DNA of 64,000 bases from Leptothrix discophora (lineage in GTDB: Bacteria > Pseudomonadota > Gammaproteobacteria > Burkholderiales > Burkholderiaceae_C), in NCBI RefSeq assembly GCF_030705305.1, contig NZ_JAUZEE010000003.1, forward strand, positions 434,001 through 498,000, written 5' to 3'. Position numbers and translations under genes: made by a program. The notes beneath the pieces were generated by a model. It made no database searches. It had not been told where the DNA came from and saw nothing but the letters and a program-made list of their open reading frames with translations. This document shows, piece after piece, positions 1 to 8,710 of this stretch (the first letter of the stretch is position 1; the number at the start of each line of letters is the position of its first letter).

Positions 1-214
1 GATCGCGCCGGTCCTAGACGAGGTCGCCAAGGACTATGACGGTCGCCTGCAGGTTGCCAAGATGAACGTCGACGAAAACCGCGAAGTTCCGGCCCGTTTC
101 GGCATCCGCGGCATCCCGACGCTGATGATCTTCAAGGACGGCCAGCTCGCCGCCACGAAGGTCGGCGCGGTGTCCAAGGCGCAGTTGACGGCCTTCATCG
201 ACGCACACCTATAA
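1..214 (+). CDS. trxA: Thioredoxin, C-terminal part (5' end outside window)
   Basis: Cytoplasmic dithiol-disulfide carrier protein. The visible 70 residues start at base 2 in frame and hold the second half of the thioredoxin fold: the VAKMNVDEN strand, then the cis-proline loop [11 protein letters not shown] that packs against the active site, and the last strand and helix ending AFIDAHL. The WCGPCK active site lies upstream of the window, so catalytic integrity cannot be checked. Length and motifs fit the roughly 108-residue housekeeping TrxA. The trxA-rho order is common in proteobacteria. The gene is followed by a strong stem-loop and then the long rho leader. Confidence 0.93.
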   Translation, partial: IAPVLDEVAKDYDGRLQVAKMNVDENREVPARFGIRGIPTLMIFKDGQLAATKVGAVSKAQLTAFIDAHL

Positions 215-222
215 TCTCCGCT

Positions 223-252
223 ATCGGGCGTCGGAGTCATCCGACGCCCGAT
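223..252 (+). terminator. Perfect 13-bp stem-loop after trxA
   Basis: A perfect inverted repeat (ATCGGGCGTCGGA, 4-nt loop GTCA, then its complement) begins nine bases after the trxA stop. No T run follows, so it is not a canonical intrinsic terminator. It may protect the 3' end of the trxA message or act with Rho in the leader region before rho. Confidence 0.6.
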
Positions 253-316
253 CGTCCACCCGCCCGCACATGACGCGGGGCGACCCGGAGCCGGGTCATC
301 CGGTGGTCGATCGAAA

Positions 317-376
317 CTTTTCCCTTTGCTTCCATCCAGATCCCTCTGCGGATCTCCCGATCCCGTTCCGCCTTCC
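317..376 (+). promoter_or_regulatory. C-rich, G-poor rho leader (candidate rut site)
   Basis: In these 60 nt I count 27 C and only 8 G, in a genome where G and C are otherwise balanced. The tract is pyrimidine-rich (TTTTCCCTTTGCTTCC and similar) and looks unstructured. Rho loads on such RNA, and rho is known to be autoregulated by attenuation in its leader in Escherichia coli. That the same happens here is inference. Confidence 0.45.
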
Positions 377-450
377 GGCCGGATCGGTGACATGGTCCGC
401 ACCGCTCAGGCGCGGGCTCTCTCCACACGCTGACTTCCGGGTTCAAGCCC

Positions 451-1713
451 ATGCATCTTTCCGAACTCAAGGCTCTGCACATCTCGGCGCTGGTCCAGAT
501 GGCCGAGACATTGGAGATCGAGAACGCCAGTCGCCTGCGCAAGCAGGAACTGATGTTCGCGATCATGAAAAAGCGCGCCCGCCAGGGCGAGCAGATCTTC
601 GGGGACGGCGTGCTGGAGGTTCTGCCCGACGGCTTCGGCTTCCTGCGCTCGCCGGACACGAGTTTCCTGGCCAGCACCGACGACATCTACCTGTCGCCGA
701 GCCAGATCCGGCGCTTCAATCTCCACACCGGCGACATGATCGAAGGCGAGGTCCGCGTCCCCAAGGACGGCGAACGCTACTTCGCGCTGGTCAAGGTCGA
801 TCGGGTCAACGACCTGACGCCCGAGGAGAACAAGAACAAGATCATGTTCGAGAACCTCACGCCGCTGTTCCCCAAGGAACAGTTCAGGCTGGAGCGTGAC
901 GTCCGCGGTGAGGAAAACATCACCAGCCGGATCATCGACCTGATCGCCCCCCTCGGCAAAGGCCAGCGCGCCCTGCTCGTCGCCCCGCCCAAGAGCGGCA
1001 AGACGGTCATGATGCAGCACCTGGCGCACTCGCTGGTGGCCAACCATCCGGACGTGCACCTGATCGTCCTGCTGGTCGATGAGCGCCCGGAGGAAGTGAC
1101 CGAGATGCAGCGCACCGTGCGGGGCGAGGTCATCAGTTCGACCTTCGACGAGCCCGCCGCCCGCCACGTGCAGGTCGCCGAGATGGTGATCGAGCGGGCC
1201 AAGCGCCTGGTCGAGCTGCGCAAGGACGTGGTCATTCTGCTGGACTCGATCACACGTCTGGCGCGGGCCTACAACAACGTGCTTCCGTCGTCGGGCAAGG
1301 TGCTGACCGGCGGTGTCGACGCCAACGCGCTGCAGCGGCCGAAGCGCTTCTTCGGCGCGGCCCGCAACGTCGAGGAAGGCGGCTCGCTGACCATCATCGG
1401 CACCGCGCTGGTCGACACCGGCAGCCGGATGGACGAGGTCATCTACGAAGAGTTCAAGGGCACCGGCAACTGCGAGATCCACCTCGATCGCCGCATGGCC
1501 GAGAAACGCGTCTACCCGTCGATCCTGCTCAACAAGAGCGGCACGCGGCGCGAGGAACTGCTGCTCAAGCCGGAGATCCTCCAGAAGACCTGGATCCTGC
1601 GCAAGCTGCTCTATCCGATGGACGAGATCGAGGCGATGGAGTTCATCCTCGAGAAGATGAAGGCCACCAAGAGCAACGTCGATTTCTTCGACCTCATGCG
1701 ACGAGGTGGCTAA
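451..1713 (+). CDS. rho: Transcription termination factor Rho
   Basis: Hexameric RNA-dependent ATPase helicase that ends transcription at C-rich unstructured RNA. 420 aa, against 419 in E. coli, and colinear with it. N-terminal helical Rho_N domain (1-45), cold-shock-like RNA-binding domain with GFGFLR at 61-66, then the RecA-type ATPase. Walker A APPKSGKT is at 178-185 with Lys181 and Lys184 as in E. coli; Walker [11 protein letters not shown] places Asp265 as in E. coli. The Q-loop and R-loop region around [13 protein letters not shown] is intact. The start is set by the conserved MHLSELK N-terminus. The upstream leader is long (236 nt after trxA) and C-rich, which suggests autoregulation. 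Confidence 0.99.
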   Translation: MHLSELKALHISALVQMAETLEIENASRLRKQELMFAIMKKRARQGEQIFGDGVLEVLPDGFGFLRSPDTSFLASTDDIYLSPSQIRRFNLHTGDMIEGEVRVPKDGERYFALVKVDRVNDLTPEENKNKIMFENLTPLFPKEQFRLERDVRGEENITSRIIDLIAPLGKGQRALLVAPPKSGKTVMMQHLAHSLVANHPDVHLIVLLVDERPEEVTEMQRTVRGEVISSTFDEPAARHVQVAEMVIERAKRLVELRKDVVILLDSITRLARAYNNVLPSSGKVLTGGVDANALQRPKRFFGAARNVEEGGSLTIIGTALVDTGSRMDEVIYEEFKGTGNCEIHLDRRMAEKRVYPSILLNKSGTRREELLLKPEILQKTWILRKLLYPMDEIEAMEFILEKMKATKSNVDFFDLMRRGG

Positions 1714-1720
1714 GCCCGGA

Positions 1721-1750
1721 CATCGGACAGGACCTGCGTCCTGTCCGATG
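1721..1750 (+). terminator. 12-bp stem-loop after rho
   Basis: Perfect inverted repeat CATCGGACAGGA / 6-nt loop / complement, starting eight bases after the rho stop. No T tract follows. It is the first of three consecutive palindromic elements between rho and rpmE. Confidence 0.55.
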
Positions 1751-1760
1751 CCTGGCGCAG

Positions 1761-1784
1761 CGATCCGGCTTGCAAGCCGGATCG
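1761..1784 (+). repeat. Perfect 24-bp palindrome between rho and rpmE
   Basis: The half-site CGATCCGGCTTG is followed directly by its exact complement, giving a gapless palindrome. As RNA it forms a tight hairpin; as DNA it could bind a dimeric protein. Its role is unknown. Confidence 0.6.
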
Positions 1785-1823
1785 TGGGTGCGGCAGCAGT
1801 CCGCACCTCCAGCCGGGTGAAGC

Positions 1824-1845
1824 GGAAAGGCCTGCAGGCCCTTCC
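1824..1845 (+). repeat. Third inverted repeat before rpmE (one mismatch)
   Basis: Near-perfect palindrome centred on GGCCTGCAGGCC with GGAAA/CTTCC arms. It lies about 40 bp upstream of the -10-like TATAAT of rpmE. It may be a hairpin or a binding site. Confidence 0.4.
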
Positions 1846-1882
1846 GTGGGGAGCGGTCGGCGTCCAGCCCCCTCCCTCACGC

Positions 1883-1888
1883 TATAAT
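1883..1888 (+). promoter_or_regulatory. Probable -10 element of rpmE
   Basis: An exact TATAAT followed by a T-rich stretch stands out in this GC-rich sequence, 75 nt before the rpmE start codon. I see no good -35 hexamer at 16-18 bp spacing, so the promoter may rely on other contacts. Confidence 0.5.
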
Positions 1889-1962
1889 TTTTGTTTTTCC
1901 GCTGTCGGAAAGTGCGCTCGCATGGTGCGACGTGGCTGCCGGCACACAGCGAGGTTCCTCCC

Positions 1963-2220
1963 ATGAAAGACGGCATCCACCCGAACTACCGCGACGTCTG
2001 CTTCGTCGACCTGTCCAACGGCTTCAAGTTCGTGACCCGCTCGTGCGCCCCGACGCGCGAGATGACCAAGATGGAAGACGGCCGCGAGCTGCCGCTGTTC
2101 AAGCTGGAAACCACCAGCGAGACGCACCCGTTCTACACGGGCCAGCAGAAGAGCGTGGACAACCTTGGTGGTCGCGTCGAGAAGTTCCGCAACAAGTTCA
2201 AGGTCGGCATCAAGCGCTGA
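1963..2220 (+). CDS. rpmE2: Ribosomal protein bL31, type B (zinc-independent form)
   Basis: Large-subunit ribosomal protein bL31. 85 aa starting [12 protein letters not shown], with the typical type B features HPFYTGQQ and [10 protein letters not shown]. Longer zinc-binding (C+) forms carry a CxxC pair. Here only two isolated cysteines occur (in DVCFVD and RSCAP), so this is the zinc-free C- form. In other bacteria this form replaces the C+ form when zinc is scarce; here it may be the only copy, which cannot be told from this window. The frame is open 72 bases further upstream, but homology starts at MKDG, and the message ends in a clear terminator. Confidence 0.96.
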   Translation: MKDGIHPNYRDVCFVDLSNGFKFVTRSCAPTREMTKMEDGRELPLFKLETTSETHPFYTGQQKSVDNLGGRVEKFRNKFKVGIKR

Positions 2221-2245
2221 CACGGAGACCTCTCCGGAACGATCG

Positions 2246-2269
2246 AAGGCAGCCTCGGCTGCCTTTTTT
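2246..2269 (+). terminator. Intrinsic terminator of rpmE
   Basis: Nine-bp stem AAGGCAGCC / TC loop / GGCTGCCTT running into a T run, 26 bases after the rpmE stop. Canonical Rho-independent terminator. Confidence 0.88.
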
Positions 2270-2385
2270 CTTGCCCGCGCGCAGCCGGTCCGCTCACCGG
2301 CGTCATGCCCCGGCACATTGCCGATCGCCGCGTGGCGCGCTTGCTGCAAGAATCCCCCGCCGCCCAGAGGCTGAACACCCGCACC

Positions 2386-4143
2386 GTGAACACGCCCAAT
2401 CCCGCTCTCGTGACCCAACGCGCCGTCCAGGCGCTGCCCCGGCTGGCGCTGTGGCTGCTCTGCGCGGCCTACGTGCTGCCCGGCATCTTCGGCCGTGACC
2501 CGTGGAAGAACGCCGACGTGATGGCGGTCGGCTACATGCTCTCGCTGCACCAGGGCGACAGCAGCTGGCTGCATCCGATGCTCGCCGGCGTGGGCAGCGG
2601 CGGCAGCGTGTTGCCCTACTGGATCGGGGCGGCCGCGATGCAGCTGTTCGGCGGCTGGCTGGACGTCGGCATCGCCGCCCGCCTGCCCTTCGCGCTGATG
2701 CTCGCCGGGACGCTGGCGCTGGTCTGGTACGCGACGCTGAACCTTGCGCGCACCGAGGCCGCTCAGCCGCTGGCCTTTGCCTTCGGTGGCGAGGCCGATC
2801 CGATCGACTACGCCCGCGCGATCGCCGATGCGTCGGTGCTGGCGCTGATCTCGGTGCTGGGCCTGTTGCAGCTGGGTCACGAGACCACGCCCGAGCTGAC
2901 CCAGCTGCTGGCCACCGCGCTCTACCTCTACGGCATGGCCAGCGGCCCCTACAAGCCCGGGCGCAGCCGCCTGGCGCTGCTGCTGGCGCTGCCGGCCCTG
3001 GCGGCCAGTGGCGCCGCCACGACGGCGGTGCTGCTGGCGGGCGCGGGGTTCTGGGTCTGCACGGGGTCGAGCGACGTGGCGATGCGGCGTCTGCGGGGCT
3101 GGATCCTCGCCGCCGGTGCCCTGGCCGGCCTGACCGCCTGGGCGCTCGACGCCTGGCTGTGGCGCATCGCACCGAGCTTCGACGTCTTCGGCATCCTGCG
3201 CGTGCTGGCCTGGTTCACCTGGCCGGTCTGGCCCATGGCGCTGTGGACGCTCTGGCAATGGCGGCGGCAGATGCTGCGGCGGCATGTCGCGGTGCCGCTG
3301 TCGGTCGGCGGCGTGGCGCTCGGCATCAGCCTGGCGATGGGCGGGTCCGATCGGGCGCTGATGCTGGCGCTGCCCGGACTGGCCGTGCTGGCCGCCTTTG
3401 CGCTGCCGACGCTGAAGCGCGGCGTCAGTGCGGCGATCGACTGGTTCTCGGTCTTCTTCTTCAGCGCATGCGCCATCGCCATCTGGGTCATCTACGCAGC
3501 CATGCAGACGGGCGTGCCGCCCAAGATTGCCGCCAACGTGGTACGGCTGGCGCCGGGCTTCGAGCCTGACAGCCATCCGGTGCAGATGGCGCTGGCGATG
3601 CTCGGCACGCTGGCCTGGCTCTGGCTGGTCCGCTGGCGCACCGGGCGACACCGCCATGCCTTGTGGAAAAGCCTCGTGCTGCCAGCAGGAGGCGTGGCGC
3701 TGTGCTGGCTGCTGCTGATGACGCTGTGGCTTCCGCTGCTGGACTACGCGCGCAGCTACCGGCCGATGATGCAGCGCCTGGCCACGGTCATGCCGTCGAA
3801 CGCCTGCCTGCTGCACCGTGGCCTGACCACGCCGCAGATCGCCGCGATCCTGGTCCATACCCAGCACCGCGTCGAGGTCCTGCCGGCCGACAACCGGCTG
3901 GATCAGGCCGCGCCCGAGATCGATCGGGCCCCGGACCTGACCGACACGCCGGACGACGACACCGCGATCGACACCAGCCGCGACACGACCGAGTGCAACT
4001 GGCTGCTGGTTTCCTGGGATGACCGGCGAACCCGCAACGGCATCGCGCAGCCGAAGCTGCCCGGCTGGCGCTTCATCGACAAGGTGCGTCGACCGACCGA
4101 CCGCAACGAGGCCATCCTGGTCTATCGGCGCCGCGGGCGCTGA
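2386..4143 (+). CDS. Multipass membrane protein, ArnT/PMT-like glycosyltransferase candidate
   Basis: About 585 aa with some ten or more hydrophobic segments spread over residues 15-450 and a hydrophilic C-terminal region that looks extracytoplasmic. The first loop holds GRDPWKNADVMAVGY, resembling the RDPWK.(D/E) motif of ArnT-type lipid-linked sugar transferases. The usual acidic residue of that loop is shifted here (NAD), so enzymatic function is an inference. I chose the GTG at 2386 (protein starting VNTPNPALV) because it gives a short N-terminus before the first membrane helix; the frame is open to an ATG at 2305, and neither start has a convincing Shine-Dalgarno. The gene stands alone between the rpmE terminator and the convergent phoR. 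Confidence 0.7.
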   Translation: MNTPNPALVTQRAVQALPRLALWLLCAAYVLPGIFGRDPWKNADVMAVGYMLSLHQGDSSWLHPMLAGVGSGGSVLPYWIGAAAMQLFGGWLDVGIAARLPFALMLAGTLALVWYATLNLARTEAAQPLAFAFGGEADPIDYARAIADASVLALISVLGLLQLGHETTPELTQLLATALYLYGMASGPYKPGRSRLALLLALPALAASGAATTAVLLAGAGFWVCTGSSDVAMRRLRGWILAAGALAGLTAWALDAWLWRIAPSFDVFGILRVLAWFTWPVWPMALWTLWQWRRQMLRRHVAVPLSVGGVALGISLAMGGSDRALMLALPGLAVLAAFALPTLKRGVSAAIDWFSVFFFSACAIAIWVIYAAMQTGVPPKIAANVVRLAPGFEPDSHPVQMALAMLGTLAWLWLVRWRTGRHRHALWKSLVLPAGGVALCWLLLMTLWLPLLDYARSYRPMMQRLATVMPSNACLLHRGLTTPQIAAILVHTQHRVEVLPADNRLDQAAPEIDRAPDLTDTPDDDTAIDTSRDTTECNWLLVSWDDRRTRNGIAQPKLPGWRFIDKVRRPTDRNEAILVYRRRGR

Positions 4144-4171
4144 ACCAAGCGTCCGCCCCGCCCGTGCGGTA

Positions 4172-5527
4172 TCAGGCGGTCTGGCCGGATGTCGCCTGCG
4201 CGTGTGGGTCGCGGATGCGTGCCGCCGGCAGCACGAGGCGGAAGCAGGAACCGGCGCCAGGCTCGCTCTCGACCTCGATCTGGCCACCGTGGCGCTGCAT
4301 CACGTGCTTGACGATGGACAGTCCCAGGCCGGTGCCACCGCTCTCGCGCGAACGACTCCCGTCGACGCGGTAGAAGCGCTCCGTCAGACGCGGGATGTGC
4401 TCGCGTGAGATGCCAATGCCCGAATCCCGCACCTCGAACACGCCATCACCGCCTTCGCGCCGCTTCCAGCTCAGCTCGATGCGGCCGCCCTCCGGGGTGT
4501 AGCGGACCGCATTGCTGCACAGGTTGGTGAAGGCCGACATCAGTTCGCTGTGGTTGCCGGCCAGCTCCAGGTCACGGACCTGGGCGACATCGAAGCGCAC
4601 GACCAGCGAATGGCGTCCGACCGACAGGCCGCGCGTCTCGACCTCCACCCGTTCGAGCAGTTCGGCCAGGCCGATCCAGCGGTCGACCGCCGGCCGCGGG
4701 CTGCCCTCGAGCTGGGCCAGCGTCAGCAGATCGCCGACCAGCAGTTGCATGCGCTGGGTCTGCTGCGTCATCAGGCCCAGGACGTGGCGGCGCTCCGGCT
4801 CGGCCAGCGGCAGGTTGGCCAGGGTCTCGACGAAGCCCGACAGCACCGTCAGCGGCGTGCGGATCTCGTGCGAGACGTTGGCGACGAAGTCGCGTCGCAT
4901 GCCTTCGGCGCGCAGGCGCTCGGTCACGTCGCTGGAGATGACCAGCTTGAGGCCTTCGCCATAGAAACGCAGCAGCACCGACAGCGTCAGGTCGCGGCCG
5001 TGGTTGATGACGGTGACGGCATCCTCGTAGTGACCGGCTTGCAGGTAGCCGACGAAGCTCGGCGAGCGCACGAGGTTGGTGATGCGCTGGCCCAGGTCGC
5101 GTTGCGGATCCAGGCCGAAGTGATCGGCCGAGGCCGAGTTCATCCAGGTGATCTGTTCGTCCGCATCGAGCAGCAGCACGCCGTTGGGCGAAGCCTCGAT
5201 GGCCGACAGGAACTGCGTCAGCTGACGCTTCTCTTGCGCCAGCGTGCGTTCGCGCGCATGCAGCGCACGCTCGATGTAGTAGGCCAGCTCGCCCCACAAC
5301 TCGCCGCCCCGGGGCGCCGAGCCGGTGCTCGGGTCGCGCAGCCAGCGCAGCACGCGGTAGGCGCGCAGCACGTCGCGCGCGCTGCCCAGCGCGATGCCCA
5401 GCGCCGCGCCGATCCAGGCGCCCAGTTCCGGATGGTGGACGAAGGTGCCGCCCAGCCAGCCACCGATGGCCGCCCCGGCACTCATCCAGGTGACCAGCCA
5501 GAGCCAGCGACCGAACAGCGCGCTCAT
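4172..5527 (-). CDS. phoR: Phosphate regulon sensor histidine kinase PhoR
   Basis: Membrane-bound kinase that phosphorylates PhoB when phosphate is low. 451 aa: two N-terminal membrane helices with almost no periplasmic loop (residues 6-50), a linker helix, a PAS domain (about 105-200) and a HisKA domain with NVSHEIRTPLTVL (phospho-acceptor His220). The ATPase domain has N-box NLCSNAVRYTPEGG, G1 VRDSGIGI and G2 GGTGLGLSIVKHV. All catalytic boxes are intact. The start has AGGAG six bases upstream. It is the last gene of the pst-pho operon, 55 bp after phoB. As known for the family, it probably senses phosphate through PstB and PhoU rather than by a periplasmic domain. Confidence 0.96.
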   Translation of the reverse strand: MSALFGRWLWLVTWMSAGAAIGGWLGGTFVHHPELGAWIGAALGIALGSARDVLRAYRVLRWLRDPSTGSAPRGGELWGELAYYIERALHARERTLAQEKRQLTQFLSAIEASPNGVLLLDADEQITWMNSASADHFGLDPQRDLGQRITNLVRSPSFVGYLQAGHYEDAVTVINHGRDLTLSVLLRFYGEGLKLVISSDVTERLRAEGMRRDFVANVSHEIRTPLTVLSGFVETLANLPLAEPERRHVLGLMTQQTQRMQLLVGDLLTLAQLEGSPRPAVDRWIGLAELLERVEVETRGLSVGRHSLVVRFDVAQVRDLELAGNHSELMSAFTNLCSNAVRYTPEGGRIELSWKRREGGDGVFEVRDSGIGISREHIPRLTERFYRVDGSRSRESGGTGLGLSIVKHVMQRHGGQIEVESEPGAGSCFRLVLPAARIRDPHAQATSGQTA

Positions 5528-5582
5528 GGGGAACTCCTGCCCGCAGCGGTGGACGGGCCCTTCGGGCGCAACAGCGCCGCCA

Positions 5583-6284
5583 TCAGCTCGTCGTCGCGAC
5601 CGCTCGCGTCAACCGGTAGCCCGCGCCACGGACGGTCTCGACCATCTGGGCGCACTGCGCGGGCGCCAGCGCCTCGCGCAAGCGCTTGACGTGCACGTCG
5701 ACGGTCCGTTCCTCGATGAAGACATGGTCGCCCCAGACGCGGTCCAGCAACTGGGCGCGGCTGTGCACGCGCTCGGGATGCGTCATGAGGAAGTGCAGCA
5801 GGCGGAACTCGGTCGGACCGACCTTGATCTCCTGGCCGGCCATGCCGGTGACACGGCGGGTCGACGGATCGAGACGCAACGCGCCGACCTCGACCGCGCT
5901 GTCCAGCGCCTCGGGCAGGCGACGGCGCAACACCGCACGGATGCGCGCCAGCAGCTCGCCGGTCGAGAAGGGCTTGGTGAGGTAGTCGTCCGCGCCCGCA
6001 TCCAGCCCGAGGACCTTGTCGGATTCCTCGGCCCGCGCGGTCAGCAGGATGATGGGCAGCTCGCGGGTGCGGGCGCTGGCACGCCAGCTCTTGGCCAGCG
6101 AGACGCCCGACTGCCCGGGCAGCATCCAGTCCAGCAGGGCGAGGTCGGGCAGCACGGCATCGACCGCCGCCTGCGCCTGCTCGGCGCTGGACGCCAGCGT
6201 CACCTCGTAGCCCGCGTGACGGAGGTTGATCGCCACCAGCTCGGCGATCGCGGCCTCGTCTTCGACAACCAGAACTCGGCTCAT
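5583..6284 (-). CDS. phoB: Phosphate regulon response regulator PhoB
   Basis: OmpR-family transcription factor that binds Pho boxes when phosphorylated. 233 aa. Receiver domain starts MSRVLVVEDE, with phospho-acceptor Asp52 in LLDWMLPG and the switch lysine in YLTKPFS. C-terminal winged helix includes VGPTEFRLLHFLM and the recognition region RTVDVHVKRLREAL. The frame is open upstream of 6284, but the receiver domain begins at this Met, and a GGAG lies 10 bases before it. Sits between phoU and phoR. A likely target is the Pho box in front of pstS (10943-10960). Confidence 0.97.
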   Translation of the reverse strand: MSRVLVVEDEAAIAELVAINLRHAGYEVTLASSAEQAQAAVDAVLPDLALLDWMLPGQSGVSLAKSWRASARTRELPIILLTARAEESDKVLGLDAGADDYLTKPFSTGELLARIRAVLRRRLPEALDSAVEVGALRLDPSTRRVTGMAGQEIKVGPTEFRLLHFLMTHPERVHSRAQLLDRVWGDHVFIEERTVDVHVKRLREALAPAQCAQMVETVRGAGYRLTRAVATTS

Positions 6285-6306
6285 GTCGCTCGACTCCGGG
6301 GGCCGC

Positions 6307-7011
6307 TCAACGCACCACCGACTCGACCACGTCGAGCGGGTTGTGCCGCACATCCGTGCCCTTGACGATGTAGATGATCTGCTCGGCCAGGTTCTTGGCG
6401 TGGTCGCCCACGCGCTCGATCGCCTTGGCGACGAACACGAGATCGATCGAGGCGGAGATGGTGCGCGGGTCTTCCATCATGTAGGTGATGAGCTTGCGCA
6501 TCAGGCCGTCGAACTCGGCATCGATCTCGTTGTCTTCCTTGATGACCTCGAGCGCCTTCTGGGTGTCCAGGCGGGCGAACGCGTCGAGCGCCTTGCGCAG
6601 CGAGGCGGTGGCCAACTTGGACTCGAACGACACGTCGCTGACCGGCAGGCGCAGCCGGCTGGAGACGCCGGTGCTGACCAGGCGCTGGACCGTGCGGGCG
6701 ATCCGCGCGGCCTCGTCGCCGACGCGCTCGAGGTTGCCGATGGTCTTGGAAACGGCGATCAGCAGGCGCAGGTCACGGGCGGTCGGCTGGCGCCGCGCGA
6801 TGATGGTCGACAGGTCGCGGTCGATCTCGACCTCGAGCTGGTTGACACGCTCCTCGGTCGCGACGACCTGCTCGGCCACATCGGTGCTGAAGTTCGACAG
6901 CGCCCAGACGGCCTGCACCACCTGCGATTCGACCAGGCCGCCCATTTCGAGCACACGGGTCGAGATCGAGCTGAGTTCGGCGTCGAACTGGCTGGAGAGA
7001 TGTTTTTCCAT
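6307..7011 (-). CDS. phoU: Phosphate signalling protein PhoU
   Basis: Cytoplasmic negative regulator that links the Pst transporter to PhoR. 234 aa with two three-helix-bundle repeats, each carrying the family metal-site motif ExxxDxxxxx: ERVGDEAARIAR in the first half and ERVGDHAKNLAE in the second. AGGAG lies nine bases before the ATG. Directly follows pstB in the operon and precedes phoB, the standard arrangement. Confidence 0.97.
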   Translation of the reverse strand: MEKHLSSQFDAELSSISTRVLEMGGLVESQVVQAVWALSNFSTDVAEQVVATEERVNQLEVEIDRDLSTIIARRQPTARDLRLLIAVSKTIGNLERVGDEAARIARTVQRLVSTGVSSRLRLPVSDVSFESKLATASLRKALDAFARLDTQKALEVIKEDNEIDAEFDGLMRKLITYMMEDPRTISASIDLVFVAKAIERVGDHAKNLAEQIIYIVKGTDVRHNPLDVVESVVR

Positions 7012-7032
7012 GGATCGGACTCCTGGCCCTGA

Positions 7033-7818
7033 TCAGCCGAAGCGGCCGGTGATGTAGTCCTCGGTCTCGCGACGCTTGGGCTGCATGAAGATTTCCTTGG
7101 TGGCGCCGAACTCGACCAGGTCACCCAGGTACATGTAGGCGGTGTAGTCCGAGCTGCGCGCGGCCTGCTGCATGTTGTGCGTGACGATCACCACCGTGTA
7201 GTCGCTCTTGAGCTCGTCGATCAGCTCCTCGATCTTGCCGGTGCTGATCGGGTCGAGCGCCGAGCAGGGCTCGTCGAGCAGCAGGACTTCGGGCTTGATG
7301 GCGATGCCGCGTGCGATGCACAGGCGTTGCTGCTGGCCGCCCGACAGGCCCGAGCCGCTCTTGTCGAGCTTGTCCTTGACCTCGTTCCAGAGCGCGGCCT
7401 TCTTGAGCGCCCACTCGACCCGCTCGTCCATCTCGACGCGCGGCAGGTTCTCGAAGAGTTTCACGCCGAAGGCGATGTTGTCGTAGATCGACATCGGGAA
7501 GGGCGTGGGCTTCTGGAACACCATGCCGACGCGGGCGCGGATCAGCGAGACATCGTCCTTGGAGGTCAGGATGTTCTCGCCGTCGAGCAGGATCTCGCCT
7601 TCGGCGCGCTGTTCAGGGTAGAGCTCGAACATGCGGTTGAAGGTCCGCAGCAGCGTCGACTTGCCGCAGCCGGAGGGCCCGATGAAGGCGGTGACCTTCT
7701 TCTCGGGAATCTCCATGTTGATGTTCTTCAGGGCATGGAAGTGCCCGTAGTAGAAGTTCAGGTTGCGCACCGACAACTTGGTCTGGCCGGTCACGCTGTT
7801 TTCAACCTTGGCGTCCAT
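7033..7818 (-). CDS. pstB: Phosphate ABC transporter ATP-binding protein PstB
   Basis: Cytoplasmic ATPase that powers high-affinity phosphate import (PstSCAB). 261 aa. Walker [10 protein letters not shown] at 47-55, Q-loop [15 protein letters not shown] (the PstB-specific [10 protein letters not shown] signature), ABC signature LSGGQQQR at 158-165, Walker [14 protein letters not shown], and the switch His in [10 protein letters not shown]. Start chosen at MDAKVENS, with GGAG about ten bases upstream. It lies 26 bp after pstA. Confidence 0.98.
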   Translation of the reverse strand: MDAKVENSVTGQTKLSVRNLNFYYGHFHALKNINMEIPEKKVTAFIGPSGCGKSTLLRTFNRMFELYPEQRAEGEILLDGENILTSKDDVSLIRARVGMVFQKPTPFPMSIYDNIAFGVKLFENLPRVEMDERVEWALKKAALWNEVKDKLDKSGSGLSGGQQQRLCIARGIAIKPEVLLLDEPCSALDPISTGKIEELIDELKSDYTVVIVTHNMQQAARSSDYTAYMYLGDLVEFGATKEIFMQPKRRETEDYITGRFG

Positions 7819-7844
7819 GTGATGGATCTCCGTCCTGGATACGG

Positions 7845-8708
7845 TCAGTGCTTGTTGCGCAGGAAGACGCGCGCAACGATGTTGAGCGCGAGCACGCCCA
7901 CGGTGATGAGGAAGACGCCTGCCCAGGCGAGCTTCTGCCAGTTCTCGTAGGGGCTCATCGCGAACTTGAAGATGGTCACCGGCAGGCTGGCCATCGGCTC
8001 GCCGAGGCTGCTGGTCCAGAACTGGTTGGACAGCGCGGTGAACAGCAGCGGTGCGGTCTCGCCGGAGATGCGGGCAATCGCCAGCAGCACGCCGGTGATG
8101 ACGCCGGCGCGGGCCGACTTCAGCGTGATCGACAGGATCACCTTCCACTTCGGCGTGCCCAGGGCGTAGGCCGCCTCGCGCAGCGCGTTGGGGATCAGGC
8201 TGAGCATGTTCTCGGTCGTGCGGATGACGACCGGCACCACGATCAGGGCCAGCGCCAGCACGCCGGCAAAGCCCGAGAAGCTCTTGAAGCGCGCGACCCA
8301 GACGGCGTAGATGAACAGGCCGATCACGATCGACGGCGCCGACAGCAGGATGTCGTTGATGAAGCGCGTCGTGCGGCCCAGCCAGGTGTCCACGCCGTAT
8401 TCGGCCAGGTAGATGCCCGCGAGGATGCCCACCGGCGTGCCGATCAGCGTGGCCAGCGTGACCATCAGCAGGCTGCCGAAGATCGCGTTGGCGAGACCGC
8501 CGATCTCGGCCTGCGGCGGCGGCGTCATCTCGGTGAACAGCGACAGGCTCAGACCGCCGATGCCCAGCGCGATGGTCTCGAACAGGATCCACATCAGCCA
8601 GAAGATGCCGAAGGCCATGGCCGACATCGACAGCGTCAGGGCGATCTGGTTGACCAGCTTGCGGCTGCGGTGCTTGGCCAGCCGGGAGGCTTGCAGTGCT
8701 GCGTCCAT
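7845..8708 (-). CDS. pstA: Phosphate ABC transporter permease PstA
   Basis: Inner-membrane permease subunit of the Pst importer. 287 aa with six predicted membrane helices. The cytoplasmic EAA-type loop that docks onto PstB is visible as [24 protein letters not shown]. The stop is 26 bp upstream of pstB and the start two bases after the pstC stop, so all three are translated from one message. Pairs with PstC to form the channel. Confidence 0.97.
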   Translation of the reverse strand: MDAALQASRLAKHRSRKLVNQIALTLSMSAMAFGIFWLMWILFETIALGIGGLSLSLFTEMTPPPQAEIGGLANAIFGSLLMVTLATLIGTPVGILAGIYLAEYGVDTWLGRTTRFINDILLSAPSIVIGLFIYAVWVARFKSFSGFAGVLALALIVVPVVIRTTENMLSLIPNALREAAYALGTPKWKVILSITLKSARAGVITGVLLAIARISGETAPLLFTALSNQFWTSSLGEPMASLPVTIFKFAMSPYENWQKLAWAGVFLITVGVLALNIVARVFLRNKH

Positions 8709-8710
8709 GA

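Noticed and set aside
1882-4287. An 800-codon open frame antisense to rpmE and the membrane protein gene, and many others like it across the window
   Set aside because: Long antisense frames are expected at this GC content. They lack family motifs, are rich in Arg, Gln, Ala and Pro, and lie opposite genes with clear homology.
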